Notes: generated by a model from the sequence alone, not told the origin. Numbered from the stretch's first letter, positions 8,271-17,537 are shown. The stretch: DNA of 64,000 bases from Albibacterium profundi (GCF_042159835.1 NZ_JBBVGT010000002.1:1674001-1738000); one strand, 5' to 3'. Program-made: numbers and translations.

Positions 8271-10190
8271 ATGGAATTAAAAGTTAAAGATTTTGATGAT
8301 TACCAAAAGACCTACGATGATAGTGTTAAAAATCCGGAAGAGTTTTGGGAAGGAATTGCAGAGACATTTTTTTGGAAGAAAAAGTGGACAAATGTATTGA
8401 GTTGGGATTTTGACAAACCCGATATCAAATGGTTCGAGAATGGTAAAGTCAATATCTCAGAAAATTGTCTGGATAGGCATATTTACAATAACGGCGACAA
8501 GCCCGCTATCATTTGGGAGCCCAATGACCCGAGTGAAGCAGCTCGTATTTTAAGTTATAAGCAATTGCTGGAAAAGGTAGAGCAATTCGCAAACGTACTT
8601 AAGAATAATGGTGTTCGAAAAGGAGATAGAGTATGTATCTATCTTCCTATGGTGCCCGAATTGCCGATTGCAATTTTAGCGTGTGCGCGAATAGGAGCTA
8701 TACATTCGGTTGTTTTCGGTGGTTTTTCTGCCCAGTCGATCTCTGATCGGATTAATGATGCACAATGTTCGCTTGTTATTACGGCTGACGGCGGATTCAG
8801 AGGGTCAAAGGTGATCGAATTGAAAAGTATTGTAGATGATGCTTTGGTGACTTGCGATAGTGTGGAAAAGGTAATCGTATTGACGCGAGCTCGTATCGGG
8901 GTATCTATGATTAAGGGGAGAGATGTATGGTGGGAGGATGAAATACACAAAGTGGAAAGCCAAGGTAATCCGGTTTGCCCAGCTGAAGAGATGGACGCTG
9001 AAGATACCCTATTCATTCTATATACCTCGGGATCAACAGGCAAGCCAAAAGGTGTCGTGCATACTACGGGGGGATATATGGTTTATACCGGTTACACGTT
9101 CAGCAATGTATTTCAATACAATCCGGAAGAAATATTCTTTTGTACAGCGGATATTGGTTGGATAACCGGGCATTCCTACATCGTCTATGGCCCTTTGTCA
9201 CAAGGTGCGACATCTGTAATGTTTGAAGGTGTTCCTACATGGCCCGATGCAGGACGTATGTGGGATATTGTAGAGAAACATAAGGTTAATATTTTATATA
9301 CCGCCCCCACTGCAATCCGTTCCTTAATGGCTGCTGGTGATGAATATGTTGACGGCAAAGACTTGAGTTCAATTACTAAGTTAGGTTCAGTTGGTGAGCC
9401 TATCAATGAAGAAGCATGGAATTGGTATAATGAGAAAGTAGGAAAAGGGAAAGCTCCGATCGTAGATACTTGGTGGCAAACTGAAAACGGTGGAATCTTA
9501 ATTAGTCCGATCGCTGGTGTTACGCCTACAAAACCAGGCTATGCCATGCTTCCATTGCCGGGTGTACAGCCGGTTTTAGTTGACGAAAAAGGAAAGGTAT
9601 TAGAAGGTAATGGCGTTTCGGGTAACTTATGTATCAAGTTCCCATGGCCGGGGATGCTTCGTACCACATGGGGCGATCATGAACGCTGTCGACAGACTTA
9701 TTTTTCGACCTATAAAGGTATGTATTTCACTGGTGATGGTTGTTTGCGAGATGAAGATGGTCATTATCGTATTACCGGCCGCGTGGATGACGTGCTAAAC
9801 GTGTCTGGACACCGAATTGGGACTGCGGAATTAGAAAATGCCATTAATATGCATAGCGATGTTGTAGAGTCTGCCATTGTGGGATACCCACATCCGGTTA
9901 AAGGGCAAGGTATTTACGCCTTCGTTATTTTGGATAACGTCCATCACGATGAGGACTTAACTCGTAAGGATATTAATGCGACAGTTTCTAGGATTATTGG
10001 CGCAATTGCGAAGCCGGATATCATTCAGTTTGTTCCGGATTTGCCAAAAACTCGTTCCGGCAAAATCATGCGACGGATTCTTCGGAAAATTGTCGAAGGC
10101 GACTTAGGCAGTATCGGTGATGTGTCTACCTTGCTTGATCCTAGTATTGTAGAAGAAATAAAAGATGGTGCAGCAAAAATGAAGTCGTAA
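8271..10190 (+). CDS. acs: Acetyl-CoA synthetase (AMP-forming)
   Basis: 639 residues, normal length. It activates acetate to acetyl-CoA through acetyl-AMP in the cytoplasm. The ANL-superfamily P-loop YTSGSTGKPKGVVH lies near residue 250, the W/T acetate-pocket block DTWWQTENGG near 400, and the hinge motif YFTGDGCLRDEDGHYRITGR near 485-505. The C-terminal PKTRSGKIMRRILRK holds the catalytic Lys (K598), the residue that protein acetylation switches off in homologues. The gene stands alone with its own candidate promoter. Acetate from N-acetyl-sugar breakdown elsewhere in the window could feed it, but that link is inference. Confidence 0.97.
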   Translation: MELKVKDFDDYQKTYDDSVKNPEEFWEGIAETFFWKKKWTNVLSWDFDKPDIKWFENGKVNISENCLDRHIYNNGDKPAIIWEPNDPSEAARILSYKQLLEKVEQFANVLKNNGVRKGDRVCIYLPMVPELPIAILACARIGAIHSVVFGGFSAQSISDRINDAQCSLVITADGGFRGSKVIELKSIVDDALVTCDSVEKVIVLTRARIGVSMIKGRDVWWEDEIHKVESQGNPVCPAEEMDAEDTLFILYTSGSTGKPKGVVHTTGGYMVYTGYTFSNVFQYNPEEIFFCTADIGWITGHSYIVYGPLSQGATSVMFEGVPTWPDAGRMWDIVEKHKVNILYTAPTAIRSLMAAGDEYVDGKDLSSITKLGSVGEPINEEAWNWYNEKVGKGKAPIVDTWWQTENGGILISPIAGVTPTKPGYAMLPLPGVQPVLVDEKGKVLEGNGVSGNLCIKFPWPGMLRTTWGDHERCRQTYFSTYKGMYFTGDGCLRDEDGHYRITGRVDDVLNVSGHRIGTAELENAINMHSDVVESAIVGYPHPVKGQGIYAFVILDNVHHDEDLTRKDINATVSRIIGAIAKPDIIQFVPDLPKTRSGKIMRRILRKIVEGDLGSIGDVSTLLDPSIVEEIKDGAAKMKS

Positions 10191-10278
10191 ATAGTATTGT
10201 TACAAAACAAATTCTTATCAATGGCTGTTCTCCTAATAGTTAATTAATTGAATATTTTAACTTTTAAAATAAAAGAGA

Positions 10279-10464
10279 ATGTCGAATTTAAAATTGAAAG
10301 GATCTTGGAACGAGATCAAAGGAAAAGCAAAACAGTCATACGCAGATTTGACCGATGATGATTTGTTATATGAAGAAGGAAAAGAAGACGAATTGTTAGG
10401 TCGGCTACAGAAAAAGACAGGAAAGACCCGTGATGAAGTAGTCAACTGGCTTAATGAATTATAA
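10279..10464 (+). CDS. CsbD family stress-response protein
   Basis: 61 residues beginning MSNLKLKGSWNEIKGKAKQ, followed by the DLTDDDLLYEEGKEDELLGRL core of the CsbD family. Members are small, hydrophilic, stress-induced proteins of unknown mechanism. A purine-rich ribosome-binding site (AAAAGAG) precedes the ATG. It is monocistronic: a perfect 15-bp hairpin terminator follows 18 bases after the stop. Confidence 0.93.
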   Translation: MSNLKLKGSWNEIKGKAKQSYADLTDDDLLYEEGKEDELLGRLQKKTGKTRDEVVNWLNEL

Positions 10465-10482
10465 TCTGATCCTGAATCAAAG

Positions 10483-10518
10483 AAAAGCGCCGTAACTTTA
10501 ATTAGTTACGGCGCTTTT
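10483..10518 (+). terminator. Rho-independent terminator after csbD
   Basis: Perfect inverted repeat: AAAAGCGCCGTAACT, 6-base loop, AGTTACGGCGCTTTT, continuing into a CT-rich tail. It insulates csbD from surE, which begins 20 bases later. Confidence 0.9.
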
Positions 10519-10537
10519 CTTTTCTTAAATTCGCAGA

Positions 10538-11410
10538 ATGGCAGACAAGAAAATGACCGACGCACGAAAGCCCACCATACTAGTTGTCAATGACGATGGC
10601 ATCACTGCCCCGGGGATTAAAGTGCTCCTTGAGGAAATGCAGAAAATAGGTGACGTGACGGTAGTTGCTCCCGACAGCCCACAATCGGGTATGGGGCATG
10701 CGATTACGATAGGTAAACCACTTCGGATCGATGAGGTACACATCTATCCCGGCGTGAAAATGTATAAATGCTCCGGAACGCCCGTGGATTGTGTTAAGTT
10801 AGCCGTCAACAAAATTTTCAAAGGTAAAGCTCCTGATATCTGTGTTTCCGGAATCAATCATGGGCTTAATAATTCCATCAATGTACTTTATTCGGGTACA
10901 ATGTCAGCCGCTGTAGAAGGTGCAATAGAAGGGATCCCATCAATAGGTTTTTCCTACGATGATTTTGCTTACGATGCGAATTTTGGGAATTGCCGTCCCT
11001 TCGTAAGAGCCATTACAGAAGAAGTATTAAAACATGGCTTGCAAAAAGGAACTCTCCTAAATGTAAACTTTCCCAAAGTGGATCAGATAAAAGGCGTGCG
11101 TGTTTGCCGGCAAGGCAATGCCAAATGGGCTGAAGAGTTTGATGAACGTCTCGATCCGTATCAACGAAGTTATTTCTGGCTCACGGGCGTTTTTGTTTCT
11201 ACTGATCATGGAGAGGATACTGACGTTTGGGCACTAAAGAATGGATATGCGTCTATGGTGCCTGTTCAATTTGACATGACAGCACACCATGCTATTCCAG
11301 AGCTTAACTCTTGGTCATTTGATATTAGTTCAAAGCCAGGTCCTATAAAGACTACGGAAGGCAAAGCAAGTGAGGAAAACTCATTTGACGCTAACCCCGG
11401 ATTAGGATAA
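10538..11410 (+). CDS. surE: 5'/3'-nucleotidase SurE
   Basis: 290 residues, longer than the roughly 250 usual, because of a divergent C-terminal tail after about residue 265. SurE hydrolyses nucleoside 5'/3'-monophosphates with a divalent metal. Metal ligands are D19/D20 in VVNDDG, the Ser of DSPQSGMGHA and the Asn of SGINHG; the LYSGTMSAAVEGA block is also typical. An in-frame ATG five codons on (10553) is an alternative start. A -7-like TAAATTCG (10526-10533) lies only 4 bases before the first ATG, which would give a leaderless message or favour the internal start. It is followed closely by a membrane protein gene and lpxB. Confidence 0.94.
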   Translation: MADKKMTDARKPTILVVNDDGITAPGIKVLLEEMQKIGDVTVVAPDSPQSGMGHAITIGKPLRIDEVHIYPGVKMYKCSGTPVDCVKLAVNKIFKGKAPDICVSGINHGLNNSINVLYSGTMSAAVEGAIEGIPSIGFSYDDFAYDANFGNCRPFVRAITEEVLKHGLQKGTLLNVNFPKVDQIKGVRVCRQGNAKWAEEFDERLDPYQRSYFWLTGVFVSTDHGEDTDVWALKNGYASMVPVQFDMTAHHAIPELNSWSFDISSKPGPIKTTEGKASEENSFDANPGLG

Positions 11411-11414
11411 TACA

Positions 11415-11672
11415 TTGAAAAGAGATAATTTATATTTCGGATTACTGCTAGGATTGGTCGCTCCATTGCTGTCTTATTTATTGCTTAGCACAAATCTGAT
11501 CGCTACCAATAAACCTCTTGCGTTTTTTGCTGTCGCGGGTTTGTTAAATCTTTTGTTAATGCGCTATTTCTATCATTTTCAACTGGGAAAAAGTGCGCAA
11601 GGCATTATCATTAGTACTTTCATTAGCTTGCTGTTTTTGCTATTTTTGGGGAATCTTCATTTAGAGATCTAA
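11415..11672 (+). CDS. Small membrane protein between surE and lpxB
   Basis: 85 residues, start TTG at 11415, 4 bases after the surE stop. Three hydrophobic spans are visible (about 6-26, 33-53, 62-82). No family is recognised with confidence. The tight packing between surE and lpxB, with 2 bases to the lpxB ATG, indicates co-expression. A role in envelope lipid A synthesis is only suggested by position. Confidence 0.75.
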   Translation: MKRDNLYFGLLLGLVAPLLSYLLLSTNLIATNKPLAFFAVAGLLNLLLMRYFYHFQLGKSAQGIIISTFISLLFLLFLGNLHLEI

Positions 11673-11674
11673 TA

Positions 11675-12784
11675 ATGAACTATTATCTCATAGCCGGTGA
11701 AACCTCGGGCGACCTACATGGCGCGAATCTTATGCGTGCGCTTAAAAAGAAAGATGAACAGTCTTCGTTTCGATTTGTAGGTGGCAATGAAATGGAGGTT
11801 GAAGGCGGTCAAAGCGCCGTTATTCATACATCTTCCATGGCTTTTATGGGCTTCGTAGAGGTGCTTGCCAATGTCTTCACTATTTTTAAAAATTTGAAGA
11901 AAGTAAAAAAGGATCTTTTGGATTACCGCCCAGATGCACTTATTTTAATCGATTTTCCAGGTTTTAACCTGAAGATTGCTGAGTTCGCTAAAAAAAATCA
12001 GATCAAGGTTTTCTATTATATATCCCCGAAGGTATGGGCTTGGAATCAAAAGCGAGTTTTAAAGATTAAGAAACGTGTAGATCATATGTTTTGTATCCTG
12101 CCCTTCGAAGTAGATTTTTATGAAAAATGGGGCATGCGAATCGATTACGTGGGAAATCCACTACTTGATGCGATTAGTCGGTTTGGGCCAGAAAGCAACT
12201 TTAGAGAAAAACACGGGTTATCGTCGAAGCCAATTGTTGCGCTGCTGCCGGGTAGCCGTAAGATGGAGGTGTCAAAACATCTGCCGCTTATGGCTGTATT
12301 GCCAAAGCATTTTCCACGATATCAGTTTGTTATAGCCGGAGCGCCCAATTTTTCTACAAGTTATTATGAACAATTTTTTGATGCAGATCAACTTCCTGTG
12401 ATCTTCAATCAAACATATGACCTTCTTACCCATGCAGAAGCAGCTATTGTGGTCAGCGGCACGGCAACATTAGAAACTGCCTTGTTTCATGTACCGCAGG
12501 TAGTCGTCTATAAAGCGAATGCACTTTCCGTATGGTTGGCACGAAAGCTTATCAAGGTAAAGTATATTTCACTGGTGAACCTAATTATGAATGTTCCTGT
12601 CGTTCGCGAGCTTATCCAAGGTGAATATAATGTTGATTTGGTTAAAGATGAAGTTGACCGCCTGCTGAATAATGAACCCTACCGTGCAAATATGCTTCAA
12701 AATTATAAGTCCTTGGATATTAAAATGGGAGAAGTAGGTGCCTCTGAGCGAACCGCTGAATTAATCATAAAGTATCTTAGATAG
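11675..12784 (+). CDS. lpxB: Lipid-A-disaccharide synthase
   Basis: 369 residues, normal length for this GT19 glycosyltransferase, which joins UDP-2,3-diacylglucosamine and lipid X on the cytoplasmic face of the inner membrane. Seen are the N-terminal GETSGDLHGANL (8-19), the SSMAFMGFVEVL block, ILIDFPGFNLKIA, YYISPKVWAW and LLPGSRKMEV, and the SGTATLETAL sugar-nucleotide site near 265. It is the last gene of the surE unit. No clear terminator follows before the fucosidase gene 57 bases on. Confidence 0.96.
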   Translation: MNYYLIAGETSGDLHGANLMRALKKKDEQSSFRFVGGNEMEVEGGQSAVIHTSSMAFMGFVEVLANVFTIFKNLKKVKKDLLDYRPDALILIDFPGFNLKIAEFAKKNQIKVFYYISPKVWAWNQKRVLKIKKRVDHMFCILPFEVDFYEKWGMRIDYVGNPLLDAISRFGPESNFREKHGLSSKPIVALLPGSRKMEVSKHLPLMAVLPKHFPRYQFVIAGAPNFSTSYYEQFFDADQLPVIFNQTYDLLTHAEAAIVVSGTATLETALFHVPQVVVYKANALSVWLARKLIKVKYISLVNLIMNVPVVRELIQGEYNVDLVKDEVDRLLNNEPYRANMLQNYKSLDIKMGEVGASERTAELIIKYLR

Positions 12785-12841
12785 AAAGTTTCGTTTTATA
12801 ATCAAAATATTTATCTTCATAAAATAAACAAATCATACATA

Positions 12842-14383
12842 ATGAAAAGCGTACTGCCAGTTGTAGCCATATCCATATTGTTAGCCTTCATTGGTTGCTC
12901 TACCGTTAATCAAACTGATAAGCTTAATTATTCAAATGTGGTATTTATTGATTCAACAGACACTCAAACTGACATTGTCAGAAAGGCTGCCACCGTACGT
13001 CCTTCTGACAAGCAACTGACATGGCAAAAATATGAACTAACCGCTTTTTTCCATTTCGGCGTTAATACGTTTACGGGACGTGAGTGGGGGACAGGAGATG
13101 AAGACCCGGCAATTTTTAATCCTACGGATCTAGATGTTGAGCAATGGGTAAAGACCATGAAGGATGCGGGGTTTAAGTTGGCTATTCTAACAGCGAAACA
13201 CCATGATGGCTTTTGTTTATGGCCTTCGGAACAGACAGAGCATTCCATAAAGAACAGTCCTTATCAGGATGGGGAAGGCGATCTTGTTAGGGAGTTTACC
13301 GACGCGTGTAAAAAGTATGGGATGAAAGCTGGGATCTATCTGTCACCTTGGGATATGAATCATCCCACATATGGAGACTCTCCTGCCTATAACGAGGTGT
13401 TCCGTCAGCAATTGACGGAATTATTGAGCAATTACGGGCCAATAGACGAGGTTTGGTTCGATGGTGCGAATGGAGAAGGGCCAAATGGAAAAGTTCAGGA
13501 ATATGATTTCCCGTCCTATTATAAATTGATTAATGAATTGCAGCCGAACGCAGTCATAGCTATCATGGGTCCGGACGTGCGGTGGGTAGGTACAGAGACT
13601 GGTTATGGTCGCCTAACCGAATGGAGTGTAGTGCCGACCGACGGTACAACCATTGATAAAGTTGCTGCAGAATCTCAAAACCAAGTCAGTTTTGCACCCA
13701 AAAAAGATTTACGTGGCGAAGATCTAGGTAGCCGCGAAGTTATTAAAGATGCTTCCGGCCTAGTATGGTATCCCGCAGAGACGGACGTATCTATCCGTCA
13801 GGGCTGGTTTTTTCATGAAGATCAAGAACCGAAAAGTTTAGAAAAACTTCTTGATATCTATGTTAGTTCAGTCGGCAGAAATGGAGTTCTTTTACTGAAC
13901 GTTCCACCGGATAAACGAGGAAGAATCCATGAAAGTGACAGCCTTGTTTTGGCCGAGTTTGGTAAAGTTATTAACGAGGTGTTCAGTAACAACCTAATTA
14001 ACGGCGCAGAAGTGTCGGGTGATGGGAAAGGTCTTCATACTCTCTTAGACGACGATTTCGACAGCTATTGGACAACCGAGTCGGAGTCTGACACGACGGC
14101 AACCTTGGAGTTTACAGCTGAGAGCCCGGTTCAGTTTAATACCGTACAACTGCAAGAGTACATTACGCTTGGTCAGCGCGTCGAGTCTTTTGTTGTAGAG
14201 TACTGGTCAGAAAACGAATGGAAGGTAGCTGGTGAGGGGACAACAATCGGTTATAAGCGTATCTTGCATTTCGATCCGATAATAAGCTCTAAAATACGCC
14301 TGCGTATCACCTCGTCAAGATTAAATCCAAGGCTTAGTAGCTTCGGTCTATTCAGTATGCCGGAGTTTAAGTCGGCTCTCTAA
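12842..14383 (+). CDS. GH29 alpha-L-fucosidase lipoprotein with C-terminal discoidin-like domain
   Basis: 513 residues. A lipoprotein signal (AFIGC, C19) predicts export and lipid anchoring. The GH29 catalytic domain spans about 55-395: FFHFGVNTF, TAKHHDGFCLW, GIYLSPWDMN, and EVWFDGANGEG, where D207 is the expected nucleophile. Residues about 400-510 look like an F5/8 type C (galactose-binding) beta-sandwich. Members remove alpha-fucose from glycoconjugates. It could work with the sialidases further along on fucosylated sialoglycans, but it lies about 9 kb from them and lacks the shared palindrome upstream. A weak TTCG-N18-TATCTTCA promoter lies in the 57 bases before it. Confidence 0.92.
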   Translation: MKSVLPVVAISILLAFIGCSTVNQTDKLNYSNVVFIDSTDTQTDIVRKAATVRPSDKQLTWQKYELTAFFHFGVNTFTGREWGTGDEDPAIFNPTDLDVEQWVKTMKDAGFKLAILTAKHHDGFCLWPSEQTEHSIKNSPYQDGEGDLVREFTDACKKYGMKAGIYLSPWDMNHPTYGDSPAYNEVFRQQLTELLSNYGPIDEVWFDGANGEGPNGKVQEYDFPSYYKLINELQPNAVIAIMGPDVRWVGTETGYGRLTEWSVVPTDGTTIDKVAAESQNQVSFAPKKDLRGEDLGSREVIKDASGLVWYPAETDVSIRQGWFFHEDQEPKSLEKLLDIYVSSVGRNGVLLLNVPPDKRGRIHESDSLVLAEFGKVINEVFSNNLINGAEVSGDGKGLHTLLDDDFDSYWTTESESDTTATLEFTAESPVQFNTVQLQEYITLGQRVESFVVEYWSENEWKVAGEGTTIGYKRILHFDPIISSKIRLRITSSRLNPRLSSFGLFSMPEFKSAL

Positions 14384-14386
14384 TAA

Positions 14387-14911
14387 TTAATGAAAGTCAT
14401 TGAAAAATTCTCGAGTGTATGGTCCCGATGTTGCATGGTCACCCGTTTTAAAGATAAAATTAACAACGTTCACCGAGTCTAACTCACTAAACGCATAAGT
14501 CGCCTCTGCTAAATAGCTGTTAGCACCGGCTGATCCCATTCCTTGCGTCAAATGTGTAGCATCATCAATAAATACGTCCAGAGTATCCGATCGTTGATCA
14601 CCCATTCGTATGTTGATTTCGGGGTACTTTGTGTTTAGTGCTTCAACATACCCATCACCATTGGGTACGAAGCCAGAATCATCCGGATTTTCGATAATGT
14701 TAAAACGAGCAGTTTCTTCACTAAAAACTACGATGTAAGGTAGTGCGGGAGGAGTAAGATCGACACCGGATGTCGTATCAATAACAGACGTGCTATCAAT
14801 TACCACGATAGAATCTTGTTCCTGGGCATTTTGTCGACTGTCGCTCACGCAAGCATTCAGGATTAGAGAAAAGGCGAGAAGCGAAGGGATTAAATATTTT
14901 AGTGATTTCAT
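14387..14911 (-). CDS. Hypothetical lipoprotein, possibly GerMN-like
   Basis: 174 residues from the ATG at 14911; an upstream in-frame ATG at 14944 would add 11 unlikely residues before a clean lipoprotein signal (SLILNAC, C21). After a low-complexity Ser/Asp linker (about 25-55) there is a compact domain with VFIDDATHLTQGMGSAGANSYLA and a closing FKTGDHATSGPYTREFF. The pattern faintly resembles GerMN-type domains, but I do not assign it. It follows the SDR gene by 37 bases on the same strand and converges on the fucosidase with a 3-base gap. Confidence 0.7.
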   Translation of the reverse strand: MKSLKYLIPSLLAFSLILNACVSDSRQNAQEQDSIVVIDSTSVIDTTSGVDLTPPALPYIVVFSEETARFNIIENPDDSGFVPNGDGYVEALNTKYPEINIRMGDQRSDTLDVFIDDATHLTQGMGSAGANSYLAEATYAFSELDSVNVVNFIFKTGDHATSGPYTREFFNDFH

Positions 14912-14948
14912 CGTTTTGGTTTTTCTTGTACAGATACAACACAAAACC

Positions 14949-15653
14949 TCAAGGTGTGTTTACTGCAACTGGCAATACTTTTCCATTGAAAAATTTATGA
15001 CCCGTCAATGCGAAGTCTGCAATGTATTTACCCATCTCGAAAGCTGCGACAGGAGACTGGAACTTGGGGAAGGCTTTTTCCAGCATTTCCGTTTGTGCCG
15101 AGCCCAAAGCTAAGCAATTAATGCTCACCTTCTTCTCGGCAAGCTCCGGAGCCAGGCATTCCGTTAAAATGTGCAAAGCGCCCTTGCTAGCCGAGTAGGC
15201 ACTTAGGCCCGGAAACTTCACGCTTCCCTGATAGCCACCCATACTCCCAATGTTTAGAATATGGGAATTTTCACTCATCAGTGGCAGTAGGTTCTGAATC
15301 ATTTTTACATGCCCCAATAGATTGGATTGGATCATTTGCGCAAATTCGATCTGGCTGACCTCCATAAACGGTTTGTTAATAAGCGCACCCGCATTATTAA
15401 TTAAAATATCTACTTCACCCAAACGTTCGGATACAAAAGGCACCAAACCTCCCTCGTAATCATCATGGACAATATCAAATTGAGCAGGGTATAAGGTGCA
15501 GTCTGGATTTAACCCTTTTGCTATCTCATAGAGGGTGCTCAGTTTTCGCTGATTTCTAGCGAGCGCAATAACTTTGTGTTTTGAATCTAAGATCAAATCT
15601 AACACGGCCTCAAATCCTACACCGCTGCTTGCACCTGTAATAACAATGTTCAT
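14949..15653 (-). CDS. Short-chain dehydrogenase/reductase
   Basis: 234 residues, classical SDR length. It has the Rossmann cofactor motif TGASSGVG (6-13), NNAG (86-89), catalytic S137 and the YSASK motif (Y153, K157). It is cytoplasmic and oxidises or reduces a small molecule with NAD(P)H; the substrate cannot be told from sequence. It lies 45 bases after the membrane protein gene at 15699 on the same strand, so the two are probably co-transcribed. Confidence 0.93.
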   Translation of the reverse strand: MNIVITGASSGVGFEAVLDLILDSKHKVIALARNQRKLSTLYEIAKGLNPDCTLYPAQFDIVHDDYEGGLVPFVSERLGEVDILINNAGALINKPFMEVSQIEFAQMIQSNLLGHVKMIQNLLPLMSENSHILNIGSMGGYQGSVKFPGLSAYSASKGALHILTECLAPELAEKKVSINCLALGSAQTEMLEKAFPKFQSPVAAFEMGKYIADFALTGHKFFNGKVLPVAVNTP

Positions 15654-15698
15654 TTTTCTAATTGCTTAATATCTAAAGTTACGAAATTGAATTAAAAC

Positions 15699-16607
15699 TT
15701 AGCCTTCAACAGCATCCTCGTTTTCTTCTTTCTTCGGAAGTTCTCTTTCTCCTAAAGCTTGTGGATGGAAGATAAAGTAGCTCCCCGTAATCGACATCAG
15801 TGCTGCGACGAAATAATACAATAAGCTTATGAGAACAGCGAGATGTGGATCTAAATTGAATATTTCCGCTCCGTATAGGAACACCACTTCTCGAGCACCT
15901 AAGCCACCGACGGTAAAAGGGAAAACGGCAACTAGTGACGATGCTAAAAACATAAAAAGGTACGGCGAGAATTTTCCGTCAAAATGAAGAGCATATAAAA
16001 GGCAGATTGCGCTGATTAATTGAAAAGACTGTACACAGATAGCTCTAAAGTGTGTCATGAAGAAGGTTTTGCTATAATCAGGAAAAACCTTCTTCATAAG
16101 AAGAAAATAGATCATCGTTCCCACGCAGATCGCGACAATCGGCATCCAGCTTGGGATATTTAATTGTGGCATAAAGATAATCAAACCCACTGTAATCAAA
16201 CACAAAGCCCATAACCCACTTAGGCGGTCGAAAAAAATAGCCTTTAAAATCCTCCGTCCTTTAACACCGAATTTTTTACGAAGGAAAAATATTTTGTATC
16301 CATCACCTCCTATACCTCCAGGGAGGAATAAGTTGTAGAACATACCAAGTAGGTACAATTTGAAGTTGTACCATTCAGTCAGTTGCAAGCCGATACCCCG
16401 AAAAAAGCCATTTAGCCTTCTTGATGTAATAACTTGCGATATGCAAAACGAGATAAAGGCTAATAGAAAGAAAATCGGATCAGAAGTGGTCATCGCTTCC
16501 TCTAAGTCTTTCAAAGATACCCTACTAAAAACCAAATAGAGAGAAAGAGCGGTTATCCCGATTTTTAAGACGAGCTTAGTGATGCTCCATAATTTCTGTT
16601 TCGTCAT
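15699..16607 (-). CDS. LPG-synthase transmembrane-region (UPF0104) membrane protein
   Basis: 302 residues with about eight hydrophobic spans and the family hallmarks NLFLPGGIGGDGYKIF (about 113-128) and AVFPFTVGGLGAREVVFLYG (about 235-255). These match the lysylphosphatidylglycerol synthase transmembrane domain family, proteins of the inner membrane thought to flip or handle lipids. The soluble synthetase domain of MprF is absent, so aminoacyl-lipid synthesis is not implied. A -7-like TACCTTTG on the minus strand (16638-16645) lies 30 bases upstream without a good -33 partner. Confidence 0.88.
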   Translation of the reverse strand: MTKQKLWSITKLVLKIGITALSLYLVFSRVSLKDLEEAMTTSDPIFFLLAFISFCISQVITSRRLNGFFRGIGLQLTEWYNFKLYLLGMFYNLFLPGGIGGDGYKIFFLRKKFGVKGRRILKAIFFDRLSGLWALCLITVGLIIFMPQLNIPSWMPIVAICVGTMIYFLLMKKVFPDYSKTFFMTHFRAICVQSFQLISAICLLYALHFDGKFSPYLFMFLASSLVAVFPFTVGGLGAREVVFLYGAEIFNLDPHLAVLISLLYYFVAALMSITGSYFIFHPQALGERELPKKEENEDAVEG

Positions 16608-16760
16608 TAATTCTCGTTGCCTAGTTTAGTTAGCGTTCAAAGGTAAACAAAGCAAAATAATTTAAGCGTAAAGACAGTTATAATTTATTCAACGTACACA
16701 TGGTATAGTTTTTGACTTTTTATATGTAAACTTGTACATACTAAAATTAATACAAACATT

Positions 16761-17273
16761 ATGAAACGATCAATTCAACTTTTTGGTATAATGGCATTAA
16801 TAGCTCTTTTCTTTGGAGCATGTACTGCACAACAAGGAAGCGGCGGACCGTCTGCCTCGGCTTGGCGTAATGGGGTAAAAGGACAGTGGACATTAAACTC
16901 AGTTGAGAAAGAAGGTTTTCCTACCGGCGCATCGGTAAAAACCATTTTCGAAGAAGCCCCGATCGACTGTTTTATTGGCAGCACATGGGATTTGACTGGA
17001 AGCGGTAAAGGATCCATTACATTTTCAAATGCAGGCGAATTATGTGCGCCGGGAGCCGTAAGAGATATATTTTGGTCAATATTTCAGGCTGAAGGATCGT
17101 CAAGCTCACAATTTCAGTTCAAAAAAATTATGCCGGGCGACCGTGCGAAGGATGTAACCGCAGGATTCCGTTTAGATCTTCTGAGCGCTAACGACAGCGG
17201 ACTTGTAATGCGTATGCCGGTGGACGTTGGAAACACCACAGCATACTTGGTCTTCAACTTTAGTCGGAATTAA
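16761..17273 (+). CDS. Lipocalin-like lipoprotein
   Basis: 170 residues with a lipoprotein signal ending LFFGAC (C21). The mature part begins with a G-x-W-type motif (VKGQWTLNSVE) followed by strands typical of a small lipocalin-like beta barrel, and carries two Cys (DCFIG, ELCAPG) that could form a disulfide. It is likely anchored in the outer membrane. Ligand and role are unknown. It is monocistronic, with a hairpin terminator about 40 bases after its stop. Confidence 0.82.
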   Translation: MKRSIQLFGIMALIALFFGACTAQQGSGGPSASAWRNGVKGQWTLNSVEKEGFPTGASVKTIFEEAPIDCFIGSTWDLTGSGKGSITFSNAGELCAPGAVRDIFWSIFQAEGSSSSQFQFKKIMPGDRAKDVTAGFRLDLLSANDSGLVMRMPVDVGNTTAYLVFNFSRN

Positions 17274-17311
17274 TCGATAAACCTTAGAATATAACTGAGA
17301 GTAGGTCTTAA

Positions 17312-17351
17312 GAAAAAGCCTGAATCATACTTAAATGAATCAGGCTTTTTC
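17312..17351 (+). terminator. Rho-independent terminator after the lipocalin-like gene
   Basis: Stem GAAAAAGCCTGA pairing with TCAGGCTTTTTC around a 16-base loop, with the T-run inside the 3' arm. It lies 39 bases after the stop at 17273. Confidence 0.85.
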
Positions 17352-17421
17352 TTGTCTTAAAAATTAAGGCTCTGTAAATTAGATTATTAATGCTATTGCG
17401 AAAAAAAACCTTATAAATATT

Positions 17422-17451
17422 TTTGAAATCCATAATTCTAATCTATATTTG
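17422..17451 (+). promoter_or_regulatory. Promoter of tRNA-Val
   Basis: TTTG at 17422-17425, an 18-base spacer and TATATTTG at 17444-17451: a full match to the Bacteroidota TTTG/TAnnTTTG promoter. The predicted start site falls a few bases before the mature tRNA at 17463. Confidence 0.75.
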
Positions 17452-17462
17452 CATTCCCAAAA

Positions 17463-17537
17463 GGGAGATTAGCTCAGCTGGTTCAGAGCATCTGCCTTAC
17501 AAGCAGAGGGTCACTGGTTCGAATCCAGTATCTCCCA
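17463..17537 (+). tRNA. tRNA-Val (anticodon TAC)
   Basis: 75-base cloverleaf. The acceptor GGGAGAT pairs with ATCTCCC, discriminator base A. The D arm is GCTC/GAGC, the anticodon stem TCTGC/GCAGA encloses loop CTTACAA with anticodon TAC at 17498-17500, and the T arm is ACTGG-TTCGAAT-CCAGT. The 3' CCA is not encoded. It has its own promoter and terminator. Confidence 0.97.

Noticed and set aside
17463..17537. tRNA-Val as an integration site for the following region
   Set aside because: No second copy of the tRNA 3' end and no integrase or transposase was seen between here and 64000.
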